64,000 nt of DNA from Desulfopila sp. IMCC35008. Its GTDB lineage: Bacteria; Desulfobacterota; Desulfobulbia; Desulfobulbales; Desulfocapsaceae. How positions within the stretch are numbered: position 1 is the stretch's first letter; every line of letters begins with the position of its first letter. The stretch covers positions 2,382,501-2,446,500 of the forward strand of contig NZ_CP050700.1 in assembly GCF_010646885.2 (NCBI RefSeq), read 5' to 3'. Below are positions 56,233 to 64,000 of the stretch, piece by piece. Position numbers and translations under genes: made by a program. Under the pieces are notes generated by a model. The model did not search any database, was not told the origin of the DNA, and saw only the letters and a program-made list of their open reading frames with translations.

Positions 56233-57969
56233 TTACATTGCAACAAGCGGCAGGTAATTCGGTTCCCAGCGCATTCTCTTGATCAATTCACGCAGCCTGC
56301 TCTCATCCGTTTCATGTTTAAAAGTAGAAAAGGCACAGGGTCTGCTCAACCCTTCCTTCACACTGCACATCGCCACCGCAAGAGCTACTTTATTACTGAT
56401 CTTTTCCAGGTCATGCAAGGGAGGGAGCAATATTCCCTTTTCGAGTTCAGCCCCAGTCACCATTCCAGAAACCGTCCGGGCGGCCTCAGTGAAGAACTGG
56501 GGTACGATTTCACGGGCACCTGATGCCAGAACCCCTAAAGCGATTCCAGGGAAAATCAGCACATTATGAGCCTGACTTACCTGCCATTCTACTCCTGAAG
56601 TGGTGAACTCTTTTTTCGTGCTTCCACTTGCAACCAACGCCCTGCCACCGCTCCAATCATAAATAGACCTGACGCATACATCACTCATATCCGTGGACGG
56701 GTGAAGCGGCAGGATCACAGGGCTTTCGCTATTTTCAAGAAGTGCCGACACAACCTGTTTATCTATGCAGCCATCACCTTCAAGGGTCGAAATGTAGACA
56801 GTGATACCTGCATGTTTAATAAACTCTGGTATAGTCGGGTTTGCAGACACGCCTAAACTCCTGAAAAGAGATGGATCCTTAGCAAAAGGCCTAACGTAAT
56901 ACTCACCAACCTGCTCTTCTGTGATCATGCCAGCCCTGTCTGCAAGGAAGATACTGTTCAAGGCGTCTTTACGTTCCAATCCCTCGTTAACCAGCATCGA
57001 CAGAATCTGCTCGCAAATTCCTATACTTTCAGATTCATCACCCAGTACCAGGAATTTCTGATTACGGATCGATTCTTTTTTCTTCCGCATGGCCGACATA
57101 ATTGCAGCAAGAGCCAACCCACCAGTTGATTGAATGTTATCGTTAAACGAGATCAACTCATCGGCAAAAGCGTCGCGAATGCTGAACCCGTTAGGTCGTG
57201 AAAAATTTTGCCACTGACAGATGGCATCCGGGAAAACATTCCGGAAAGCCCGAACAAAGCGACCGATGAATGAAAGATACTCCTCACCCTGCAATCTGTT
57301 TTTTCGCCAACCAAGGTATTGCCTATCTGTCAATAATGATTCGTTATCAGTACCGACATCAAGCGATATTGGCAGACAATGCCAGGGCGCAATCCCTCCA
57401 CCCTGGGTATAGAGCATCAGTTTTCCTAGACATATTGCGATGCCACCTGCTCCCTGATCTCCCATTCCGGGTATGCCTTGGCTGTCTGTAACAACGGCTA
57501 CCCTGATATCCCTGTTCATGTACCGGCGCAATATATCCTCCGCCATATCTATATTACCGGGATTGAAGTGCAGGCCGTTTGCCTGTCTGTAAAGGGATGA
57601 GTATTTTTTAACGGCTTCACTGATGGTTGGAGTGTAGACAATGCCCATGTATTTCTCGAGATCGCTACGGATCAGTGCATGAGCAAGGGCTACGTTGCGA
57701 TCGTACAGTGCCCGAACAAAAATGAATCTCTCAATATCATCCACCTTGCTCTCAACAATACGTCGGGTATTAGCAACCTGATCGTCAATATCGCGGATTC
57801 CTGGAGGCAGGGATGCTTCAAGACCGAACTGGACCCTTTCCTTACTGTTAAAGGCTGTACCCTTGTTCACAAAGCTCATTGAACTCACACCGGTTCCACT
57901 GCTATAGACAACTATTTCCCTGGTATTACCGTATTCATCGTATTTAAATTTATACTGTATCTTGGACAT
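56233..57969 (-). CDS. Malic-enzyme-family protein with altered metal and substrate residues
   Basis: 578 residues, the length and plan of NAD-malic enzyme (SfcA/ME2 type) throughout: GTAFNSKERVQFGL, IVYTPT with Tyr112, KLMLYT with Lys183, DVGTDNESLL. However, the substrate Arg is Gly165 (SQGIPG for GERILG), the metal ligands Glu-Asp of QFEDF are Gln254-Asn255 (CQWQNF), and the metal Asp of FNDDIQ is Asn278 (FNDNIQ). The nucleotide loop GAGSAG reads LGDESESIG (309-317). All three metal acids are thus amides, so oxidative decarboxylation of malate is unlikely. No frameshift or stop is present, so it is a maintained, changed protein. Divergent from the aminomutase gene, 74 bases apart. Confidence 0.85.
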   Translation of the reverse strand: MSKIQYKFKYDEYGNTREIVVYSSGTGVSSMSFVNKGTAFNSKERVQFGLEASLPPGIRDIDDQVANTRRIVESKVDDIERFIFVRALYDRNVALAHALIRSDLEKYMGIVYTPTISEAVKKYSSLYRQANGLHFNPGNIDMAEDILRRYMNRDIRVAVVTDSQGIPGMGDQGAGGIAICLGKLMLYTQGGGIAPWHCLPISLDVGTDNESLLTDRQYLGWRKNRLQGEEYLSFIGRFVRAFRNVFPDAICQWQNFSRPNGFSIRDAFADELISFNDNIQSTGGLALAAIMSAMRKKKESIRNQKFLVLGDESESIGICEQILSMLVNEGLERKDALNSIFLADRAGMITEEQVGEYYVRPFAKDPSLFRSLGVSANPTIPEFIKHAGITVYISTLEGDGCIDKQVVSALLENSESPVILPLHPSTDMSDVCVRSIYDWSGGRALVASGSTKKEFTTSGVEWQVSQAHNVLIFPGIALGVLASGAREIVPQFFTEAARTVSGMVTGAELEKGILLPPLHDLEKISNKVALAVAMCSVKEGLSRPCAFSTFKHETDESRLRELIKRMRWEPNYLPLVAM

Positions 57970-58043
57970 TGCTTAATTATTCTCCTGATCTCATGAAATT
58001 GACGTATTGACAATCCCACTCCCCATTCACATAATGTCCGCCC

Positions 58044-59093
58044 ATGGAAACCTGGCAAACTATTTTGAAAGACAGTATTACCACTTCTGAAGATTTGAAG
58101 AAACATCTTGGATGTGATTTTATTGAACTTCCTGATGTAATCAATCAATTTCCTGTCAGGATCAACTCATATATACTGAACCAGATTCGTCTACACGGAC
58201 ATCCAATTCGCGCACAATACGTTCCTGATGTTCAGGAAATTCAAGACACTACATGTATCCCTGATCCCCTTGGCGAAGAAGATCTCAGTAAAACACCAAA
58301 CCTCGTACATAAATATCCGGATCGGGTTCTTTTTCTCGTCACAGGTCAATGTAGTGCGTTTTGTCGTTTTTGTACCCGTAAACGAAAAGTCGGCACCGAG
58401 CGGATGGCAATATCCAAGAAAGCCATTGATCGCAGCATTGAGTATATCCGGAGTAATCCCACCATACGTGAAGTCCTCATATCAGGAGGCGATCCCCTTC
58501 ACCTTCCCGATAGCACAATTGATAGAATTCTTACCAAACTTCGTTCCATACCATCCGTTGAAATTATTCGGATAGGCAGCCGCATGCCATCGAGCCTGCC
58601 GATGAGGGTCACGCCGCAACTGGTACGAATGCTCAGTAGCCATCACCCGCTTTACATAAACACCCATTTCAACCACCCTGCAGAGCTGACGAAGGAGTCC
58701 ATTAGAGCCTGTACCATGCTTGCTGATGCCGGCATACCTGTTGGCTGCCAGACGGTCCTTCTTCGCGGCATCAACGATAACAGCAAGATTCTTGCAGAAC
58801 TGTTTTGCAAACTGCTCCGTATCCGGGTTAAACCCTATTACCTTTTCCAGGGAGATCTTACCCGCGGCACCAACCACTTCCGTACCACCACGAAGTGCGG
58901 TATCCAGATTATGCAAGAGCTGTATGGACATATTTCCGGTATGGCAATACCGATATATGCACTCGATGCCCCTGGTGGAAAAGGTAAAATTCCCTTGACC
59001 CCAAACTACCTCCTGCAGTCTGGCAGAGATCTTGTCTTTAGAAACTTCAGGGGAGAAGTCTGTAGTTATCCTGAGCCAGTTGATTCATTTTAG
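58044..59093 (+). CDS. Lysine 2,3-aminomutase family radical SAM enzyme, short form
   Basis: 349 residues, about 65 fewer than clostridial lysine 2,3-aminomutase. Cluster motif CSAFCRFC (Cys103, 107, 110), then SGGDPL. PLP lysine is Lys315 in DAPGGKGKIPL. Asp271 (GDLTRGTNHFRT) and Asp308, the pair that holds the substrate amino group in the lysine enzyme, are both present, which favours lysine over glutamate. No acetyltransferase ablB (for acetyl-beta-lysine) and no efp are nearby, so the pathway is open: beta-lysine osmolyte, EF-P modification (EpmB size), or another substrate. Confidence 0.85.
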   Translation: METWQTILKDSITTSEDLKKHLGCDFIELPDVINQFPVRINSYILNQIRLHGHPIRAQYVPDVQEIQDTTCIPDPLGEEDLSKTPNLVHKYPDRVLFLVTGQCSAFCRFCTRKRKVGTERMAISKKAIDRSIEYIRSNPTIREVLISGGDPLHLPDSTIDRILTKLRSIPSVEIIRIGSRMPSSLPMRVTPQLVRMLSSHHPLYINTHFNHPAELTKESIRACTMLADAGIPVGCQTVLLRGINDNSKILAELFCKLLRIRVKPYYLFQGDLTRGTNHFRTTTKCGIQIMQELYGHISGMAIPIYALDAPGGKGKIPLTPNYLLQSGRDLVFRNFRGEVCSYPEPVDSF

Positions 59094-59198
59094 GGTTTTC
59101 TCCGGCCTTCTTTTTCCGACAATGAGTTTAGTCATATAACAAGCACTGCACCTCACATTCGCGATGAGGCATAGTGAATTGTTTTTAACGAGTGCTTC

Positions 59199-59228
59199 TT
59201 GCTAATCCCGTGGCTTTAACGTTATAAT
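59199..59228 (+). promoter_or_regulatory. Promoter of the HDOD-GGDEF gene
   Basis: TTGCTA (59199-59204), 18 bases, TATAAT (59223-59228): perfect -10 box. Confidence 0.6.
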
Positions 59229-59293
59229 CAGTGACACGTACTAACAAACACTGTCCACATAATCACTCCTTTAACTAGTAACTACAGAGAGTT

Positions 59294-60844
59294 ATGAATA
59301 GAGAAGAAATATTTCAAAAAGTCACGACCTCCGAAGAGTTGCCGACTCTCCCTAATGTCGCCACCAAACTTATCTCTTTAACCACAAAAGAGGATACAAC
59401 ACTTGCTGACATAGCTGCCTTGGTGTCACAGGACATATCATTGTCTGCCAAGATATTGAAAGTTTCCAACTCGGCCTTCTATAGTTTTCCCCAACAGATC
59501 GGCTCAATAAAACAGGCTGTATCCATTCTTGGGACCAATGCAGTCCGCAGCCTGGTCCTTTCTTTTTCATTTTTAACCATAAAGGCCGGAAAAAACGAAA
59601 GTCGATTCAATTTTCAAAAATTCTGGGAGCGTTCTCTGGCCTCAGCAGTAGCCTCAAAACTTATTCTTGAAAAGGTGAAAGGGGCAGACACCGAGGAGAT
59701 TTTCATCTCAGGATTATTGCAAAATCTCGGTGAACTGATACTGGCCAGAACCCTCTCATCGGAATATGACCAAGTCCTGCAACGAGTTGAAGACGATGGT
59801 GAGGAAGCGACCGCTATCGAGGTGGAGATGTTTGGTGTTGATCATGCGACTATTGGTTTTGAGGTTGCCAAAGCATGGGGCTTCCCCGAGGCTCTCCTGC
59901 TGCCGATTGTTTACCACCATGCTCCTGAAAACTATAAAGGTGACAGCAAGAAGATTGATCAAACCATCAAGGCAGTATATCTTTCAAACCACCTCACTAA
60001 TATATTGTTCTCTGATAAACCACAGGAGCACCACAAAGCGTTTCAAAGAGAGGCGAAAAAACTACTGAATTTAAGCCATGAAGCCATTGAGTCGGTTCTC
60101 ACAGAAATTCACTTCCAGGTTGATCAGGCCGGCAGCTATTTCAATCTCAAAATTAAGAACACCAAATCTGTTCAGGAGATCCTGCAGGAGGCAAACATTC
60201 GCCTCAGCCTTCTTAACCTTGATTACGACCAGATGAACAAACAGCTGATTCAAGCTAAGATCTCCCTTGAGAACCTGACCAGCGAACTCGAAGAAAAAAA
60301 CAGAATACTCGACAACCTCGTCAACATTGACGGCCTGACAGGAATTTTCAACCATCGTTATTTCCAAAACACTCTGGATCAGGAGATAAGTCGGGCAGGA
60401 AGATCCGAGGCCTCTATCTCCCTGCTACTTGCCGATATTGATCATTTCAAGAAGTTCAACGACACCTACGGACACCAGACCGGTGATTTCATACTTGTTG
60501 AATTCAGCAAATTACTCAAAGAGTATTTGCGTAAATACGACACCCTCGCCCGCTATGGAGGTGAAGAGTTTGCAATCATACTGCCGGATACGACAGATGG
60601 CGAAGCGATGATCGTCGCAGAAAAGTTACGAGCCGCTGTTGAGGAACACTCTTTTGAAGACAACCTTAAGAGTTACAATGTTACAGCAAGCTTTGGCTGT
60701 GCGGCCAGCAAACCGGGAATAGAAGACGATTTCTCCAAGAGCAACTTCATCAGTCAGGCCGATGAAGCCCTGTATGATGCAAAAAACAAGGGAAGGAATA
60801 AAGTCTCCCTTCATCAGGCCAAGAAGAAATGGTTTTCGTTCTAA
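59294..60844 (+). CDS. HDOD-GGDEF protein, predicted diguanylate cyclase
   Basis: 516 residues: HDOD domain (about 15-215, LPTLPNVATKLISL), a coiled coil (about 300-340), then a GGDEF domain with the active GGEEF at 422-426 and the inhibitory RxxD site RKYD at 413-416. So it should make c-di-GMP and be inhibited by product. No membrane segment. Its product could be read by the PilZ protein at 35-37 kb, though no link is shown. Confidence 0.92.
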   Translation: MNREEIFQKVTTSEELPTLPNVATKLISLTTKEDTTLADIAALVSQDISLSAKILKVSNSAFYSFPQQIGSIKQAVSILGTNAVRSLVLSFSFLTIKAGKNESRFNFQKFWERSLASAVASKLILEKVKGADTEEIFISGLLQNLGELILARTLSSEYDQVLQRVEDDGEEATAIEVEMFGVDHATIGFEVAKAWGFPEALLLPIVYHHAPENYKGDSKKIDQTIKAVYLSNHLTNILFSDKPQEHHKAFQREAKKLLNLSHEAIESVLTEIHFQVDQAGSYFNLKIKNTKSVQEILQEANIRLSLLNLDYDQMNKQLIQAKISLENLTSELEEKNRILDNLVNIDGLTGIFNHRYFQNTLDQEISRAGRSEASISLLLADIDHFKKFNDTYGHQTGDFILVEFSKLLKEYLRKYDTLARYGGEEFAIILPDTTDGEAMIVAEKLRAAVEEHSFEDNLKSYNVTASFGCAASKPGIEDDFSKSNFISQADEALYDAKNKGRNKVSLHQAKKKWFSF

Positions 60845-60995
60845 AGAGAAACTTGAAAAGCCATAAAAGTTTTTTCTATTCGAGGCTCATTCAAAATTTC
60901 ATCCAAGGTATCCGTTTGATATTTTACGGATAATATTTTGAATGCAACAATGAAGTTGGCCTAAGGCAAGTAAACAGATAACCGCCGAACCTTGC

Positions 60996-63518
60996 TCACA
61001 TCATATTTTCAGGATCTACGTCGAGGGCAATCTTGCAGCCGGCAGAGCAAATCTCTCGATTTGTGCCCTGTATAAAAGAGCAGAGCCGGTGCAGGTGTTC
61101 CAGGTTTGCCCCCTTGAGCAGTAACTGCCACCTGAACCGGTTTTTTATCTTATCGATGGGGGCAGGGCCTGGACCAAGCAGTTCCAGATCAAGTTTTGCA
61201 GAAGCGATATACTGCCTGCAGGTATTGGCAATATCTACACCACAACGGCTGACCTTCAACTCGTCTTCACCACTTATATGAATTGTTACAAGTCGTACAA
61301 AAGGCGGATACAGTGGTGAGCTGCGCAGGGCCAATTCTTTTTCTACCAGAGCTTCGTACCGATGCTCCCTGGCATACTGCAGCGCATAGTGATCAGGCCT
61401 CATTGTCTGGATAAAGACTCTCCCGGGCACATCACCCCGCCCGGCCCGACCTGTCACCTGTGTTATGAGTTGAAAGGTTTTTTCGGCTGCTCTGTAATCA
61501 GGAATACAGAGTCCACCATCAGCCCAGACGACACCGACCAATGTCACTCCTGGAAAATGTAGCCCTTTGGCAATCATTTGGGTTCCGACAAGAATGTCTA
61601 TATCTCCCTGGCGCATCTCCTTGATGAGCCGGAGAAACACCTTTCTGTCTGCTGCCGTGTCAGTATCAAGCCTGGCAACTCGAGCCTCTGGAAACAACTG
61701 CTTGACTTCGTCTTCCACTCGTTCGGTACCAATCCCCACCGACACAAGCGATGTCGACCCGCACGATGCACACACCGTTTTCTCATGCACATCGTAGCCG
61801 CAATAGTGACAGATGAGCTTTTGTTTCGCCTGGTGTCGGGTCAGCGAGACATTACAATTCTTACATTGTACCGGCTGGCCACATTCCTTGCACAAGACAG
61901 AAGCGGCAAATCCTCTGCGATTAAGGAGGATGACACTTTGTTGTGATTTTTCCACGTTCTCCCGAAGGGCATTTTTCAGCGGCAATCGAAACAAATTTTT
62001 TTTATCTGCGGGAGTCCCCTTGGTAAGATCAATTACAGTAACGGCTGGAAGCTTTCGATCCCCCACCCTGTCAGGCAGTGACAGCAGGGTATACTTTCCT
62101 GTCATGCAGTTATGATAGCTGATAACAGAAGGCGTGGCGGAGCCCAGCAGCACCGTAGCACCACATCGTTTCGCCCGCACGATGGCAAGATCCCGACCGT
62201 TATATCTCAACTTATCGTCCTGTTTCAGGCTACTGTCGTGTTCCTCATCAACCACGATGAGTCCAATATCCTTAAGTGGTGCAAATACGGCTGAACGTGC
62301 GCCAATGACAATTTTTGCTGAACCGCTCAACGCCAGATGGTATTGGTCATATTTTTCACTCTTGGATAACCCTGAATGCAGAAGTACAACCTTTTCTTCA
62401 AAACGCGAGACAAAGTGTGCCTCAAGCTGCGTGGCAATGGCTATTTCGGGTACGAGGACCAGCACATCTCGGCCACAATCAAGTGTTTTTTCCGCAGCCC
62501 GCAGGTACACTTCAGTCTTGCCACTACCAGTTATCCCATGAAGTAGAAATGGGGCATACTGTTTCACTTCTATGGCCGGAATAATCTTTTCAAGAACCTG
62601 TTGCTGCCCTGTCGTAAGATTGATCGGTTTTGCGAAATATGGAAGCTGCTCTCCCAGCGGACTTCTGAAAACCCTTTTCTCAACCTGCTCGACAAAACCG
62701 TTTTCAATCAGGGCAGGAATCGTTGCAGAGGCTCCTGAATAGGCATCAACCAGTTCCTTCCTCGGAACCCGATTATTGCCTTTAGCGGTTGAAAACCGGT
62801 GAAGGTAATAGAGTGTTTTGGCCTCACTCAGTTTGAGTCCACTACCATTGTGGAGGATATCCTTCTGTACTTTTTTATAATTAGTCCTGTCCGGAGCCTC
62901 TCCTTGAGTCAGTTCATCAGGTAATTCTGTTTTCAAAAAATAACAGGTCTCGCGTTTCTCTCGAACAGTATCCAGGACAAGGCTATCCTCAATGCGGAGA
63001 ACCCCTTTTTCAATCAAGTCGTTGATTGATTTTCGATATTTTTTCCCGGTAAGAAGTTCCTGGCTTTGGGAACTCGTCAGTCGGCCAACGGTTATAAGTT
63101 TTTCTCCCCAATCCGGTAAATTCTCACCTATGTTCAGAATAAATTCATCATGTTTATCTTCAAACAGGCTGAGTATTTTAACGGAGTGGGGAGTGAGACC
63201 GGCCGGGAGGGCTGTTTTTATAACCTCGCCGATTGGGTAATGATAGTATTTCGCAGTCCAGCGAAAGAGATCAATAATCTCCCGATGAAACAAAGGGGTG
63301 TCGTCCAGCAGGCAGCTAATTTCCCGGACTTTTACACCTTTTTCGACAGAACCAGCTTCACCAAGGATATAGCCTGTAATCCTGCGTCGTCCAAGAGGTA
63401 CCAGTGCCCGCCTGCCAACAATGTCTTTCACATCGCCTGAAGGTAAACAACTGTCATCATATTTATATGTCAGCGTTTTTCCTATTGGAGCGGCAACGGC
63501 AACCTCTAACAGCATCAT
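60996..63518 (-). CDS. priA: Primosomal protein N' (replication restart helicase)
   Basis: 840 residues. N-terminal 3'-end-binding domain, then DEAH-type helicase with HGITGSGKTEVYLRAA (Walker A), VVDEEHDSSLKQ, LLGSATPSV, and eight zinc-binding cysteines from CKECGQPVQC to CASCG (about 555-600). Restarts stalled replication forks. Its start overlaps the galU stop by four bases. Confidence 0.96.
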   Translation of the reverse strand: MMLLEVAVAAPIGKTLTYKYDDSCLPSGDVKDIVGRRALVPLGRRRITGYILGEAGSVEKGVKVREISCLLDDTPLFHREIIDLFRWTAKYYHYPIGEVIKTALPAGLTPHSVKILSLFEDKHDEFILNIGENLPDWGEKLITVGRLTSSQSQELLTGKKYRKSINDLIEKGVLRIEDSLVLDTVREKRETCYFLKTELPDELTQGEAPDRTNYKKVQKDILHNGSGLKLSEAKTLYYLHRFSTAKGNNRVPRKELVDAYSGASATIPALIENGFVEQVEKRVFRSPLGEQLPYFAKPINLTTGQQQVLEKIIPAIEVKQYAPFLLHGITGSGKTEVYLRAAEKTLDCGRDVLVLVPEIAIATQLEAHFVSRFEEKVVLLHSGLSKSEKYDQYHLALSGSAKIVIGARSAVFAPLKDIGLIVVDEEHDSSLKQDDKLRYNGRDLAIVRAKRCGATVLLGSATPSVISYHNCMTGKYTLLSLPDRVGDRKLPAVTVIDLTKGTPADKKNLFRLPLKNALRENVEKSQQSVILLNRRGFAASVLCKECGQPVQCKNCNVSLTRHQAKQKLICHYCGYDVHEKTVCASCGSTSLVSVGIGTERVEDEVKQLFPEARVARLDTDTAADRKVFLRLIKEMRQGDIDILVGTQMIAKGLHFPGVTLVGVVWADGGLCIPDYRAAEKTFQLITQVTGRAGRGDVPGRVFIQTMRPDHYALQYAREHRYEALVEKELALRSSPLYPPFVRLVTIHISGEDELKVSRCGVDIANTCRQYIASAKLDLELLGPGPAPIDKIKNRFRWQLLLKGANLEHLHRLCSFIQGTNREICSAGCKIALDVDPENMM

Positions 63519-64000
63519 ATGGTAGCGGCGATCTCCCTGATGTGAGCTTTTAGCCCTTCCTTTAATACCGGGTGAGTCAGTCCGTAAGCGAGAATTGCTT
63601 TCAGATAACCAAGCTTATCCCCGGCATCATAACGGGTCCCCTCAAACTCGTAGGCGTACATTGCCCTTTTTTTAGAAAGAGCAAGCAGGGCATCTGTGAG
63701 TTGGATCTCACCTCCATGGCCCGGTGTTGTCCGGCCAAGAAGGTCGAATACTTGAGGCATCAGAATATATCGACCGATAATCGCCATATCTGAATCTGTG
63801 GTACCCGGTGCGGGTTTCTCTACCATACGGGTTACTTTGTGGGTACGGTCCCTGCCGTTTTTCTCTCCTTCCACGATGCCATATTGATATGTCTGGTCCG
63901 CAGGTACCCGTTGAACAGCTACGATCGACTCTCCGACATCATCAAACAGGTTGAGCATCTGTTTGGCGCAAGGCGTCTTGGCAAGTACAAGATCATCACC
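63515..64000 (-). CDS. galU: UTP-glucose-1-phosphate uridylyltransferase, cut by window end
   Basis: C-terminal part only; the frame stays open to the right edge, where it reads GDDLVLAKTPCAKQM, the conserved middle of GalU. Further segments are YGIVEGE, RMVEKPAP, GRYILMPQVFDLL and GGEIQLTDALLAL. Makes UDP-glucose for LPS and polysaccharides. Translationally coupled to priA. Confidence 0.93.
   Translation of the reverse strand, partial: GDDLVLAKTPCAKQMLNLFDDVGESIVAVQRVPADQTYQYGIVEGEKNGRDRTHKVTRMVEKPAPGTTDSDMAIIGRYILMPQVFDLLGRTTPGHGGEIQLTDALLALSKKRAMYAYEFEGTRYDAGDKLGYLKAILAYGLTHPVLKEGLKAHIREIAATI

Overview
The window looks like a core chromosomal segment of a Gram-negative anaerobe of the Desulfobacterota (former Deltaproteobacteria), most like the Desulfobulbales (Desulfotalea-type sulfate reducers). 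This is inferred from remembered gene order and families: rplU-rpmA-obgE-proB-proA-nadD, rpsF-rpsR-DUF2232-rplI-dnaB, leuS-lptE, tolQRAB-cpoB, oleBCD, and an anammox-like type II fatty-acid cluster with phytoene-desaturase-like enzymes. LPS-export proteins (LptF, LptE) and Tol proteins show an outer membrane. I saw no tRNA, rRNA, transposase, phage gene or CRISPR array. Both ends cut genes (lptF on the left, galU on the right).

Layout. 1-5.4 kb: lptF with an unusual C-terminal zinc-binding tail, nnr, a CBS protein, then ung and a receiver protein with a degenerate CheB domain on the minus strand. 5.7-11.5 kb: minus-strand nadD, proA, proB, obgE, rpmA, rplU and an AP2-like protein. 11.7-16.1 kb: mazG, then the ribosomal/replication operon rpsF-rpsR-DUF2232-rplI-dnaB behind a near-consensus promoter. 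16.3-20.5 kb: leuS, lptE, dus. 20.5-27.5 kb: pepA, a CNNM/DUF21 protein, a DegS-like protease, mgtE, a TPR-methyltransferase and DUF2065. 28-38.8 kb: purM, mog, an EF-G-like GTPase, murJ, a phasin-like protein, a second dus, a HEAT/cNMP-like/PilZ protein and an SH3 periplasmic anchor protein.

39.2-44.9 kb holds the most distinctive system: ketosynthase, ACP, two FAD-dependent CrtI-like oxidoreductases, ketoreductase and dehydratase in one compact operon with its own promoter. It is a complete acyl elongation and dehydration set plus two desaturase/isomerase-type enzymes, with no acyltransferase or thioesterase. Its makeup recalls the clusters proposed for ladderane lipid synthesis in anammox bacteria. 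45.1-50.4 kb is the Tol envelope operon, in which pal is missing between tolB and cpoB. 50.5-55.4 kb is a minus-strand operon oleB-oleC-oleD plus an M48 peptidase, that is, head-to-head hydrocarbon synthesis without a local oleA.

56-64 kb: a cold-shock protein, a malic-enzyme homologue whose metal-binding acids are replaced by amides, a short lysine 2,3-aminomutase-type radical SAM enzyme, an HDOD-GGDEF protein, priA and partial galU. The two lipid loci lie about 7 kb apart, separated by the Tol operon. It is possible, but not shown, that unusual acyl chains made by the first feed the hydrocarbon pathway of the second.
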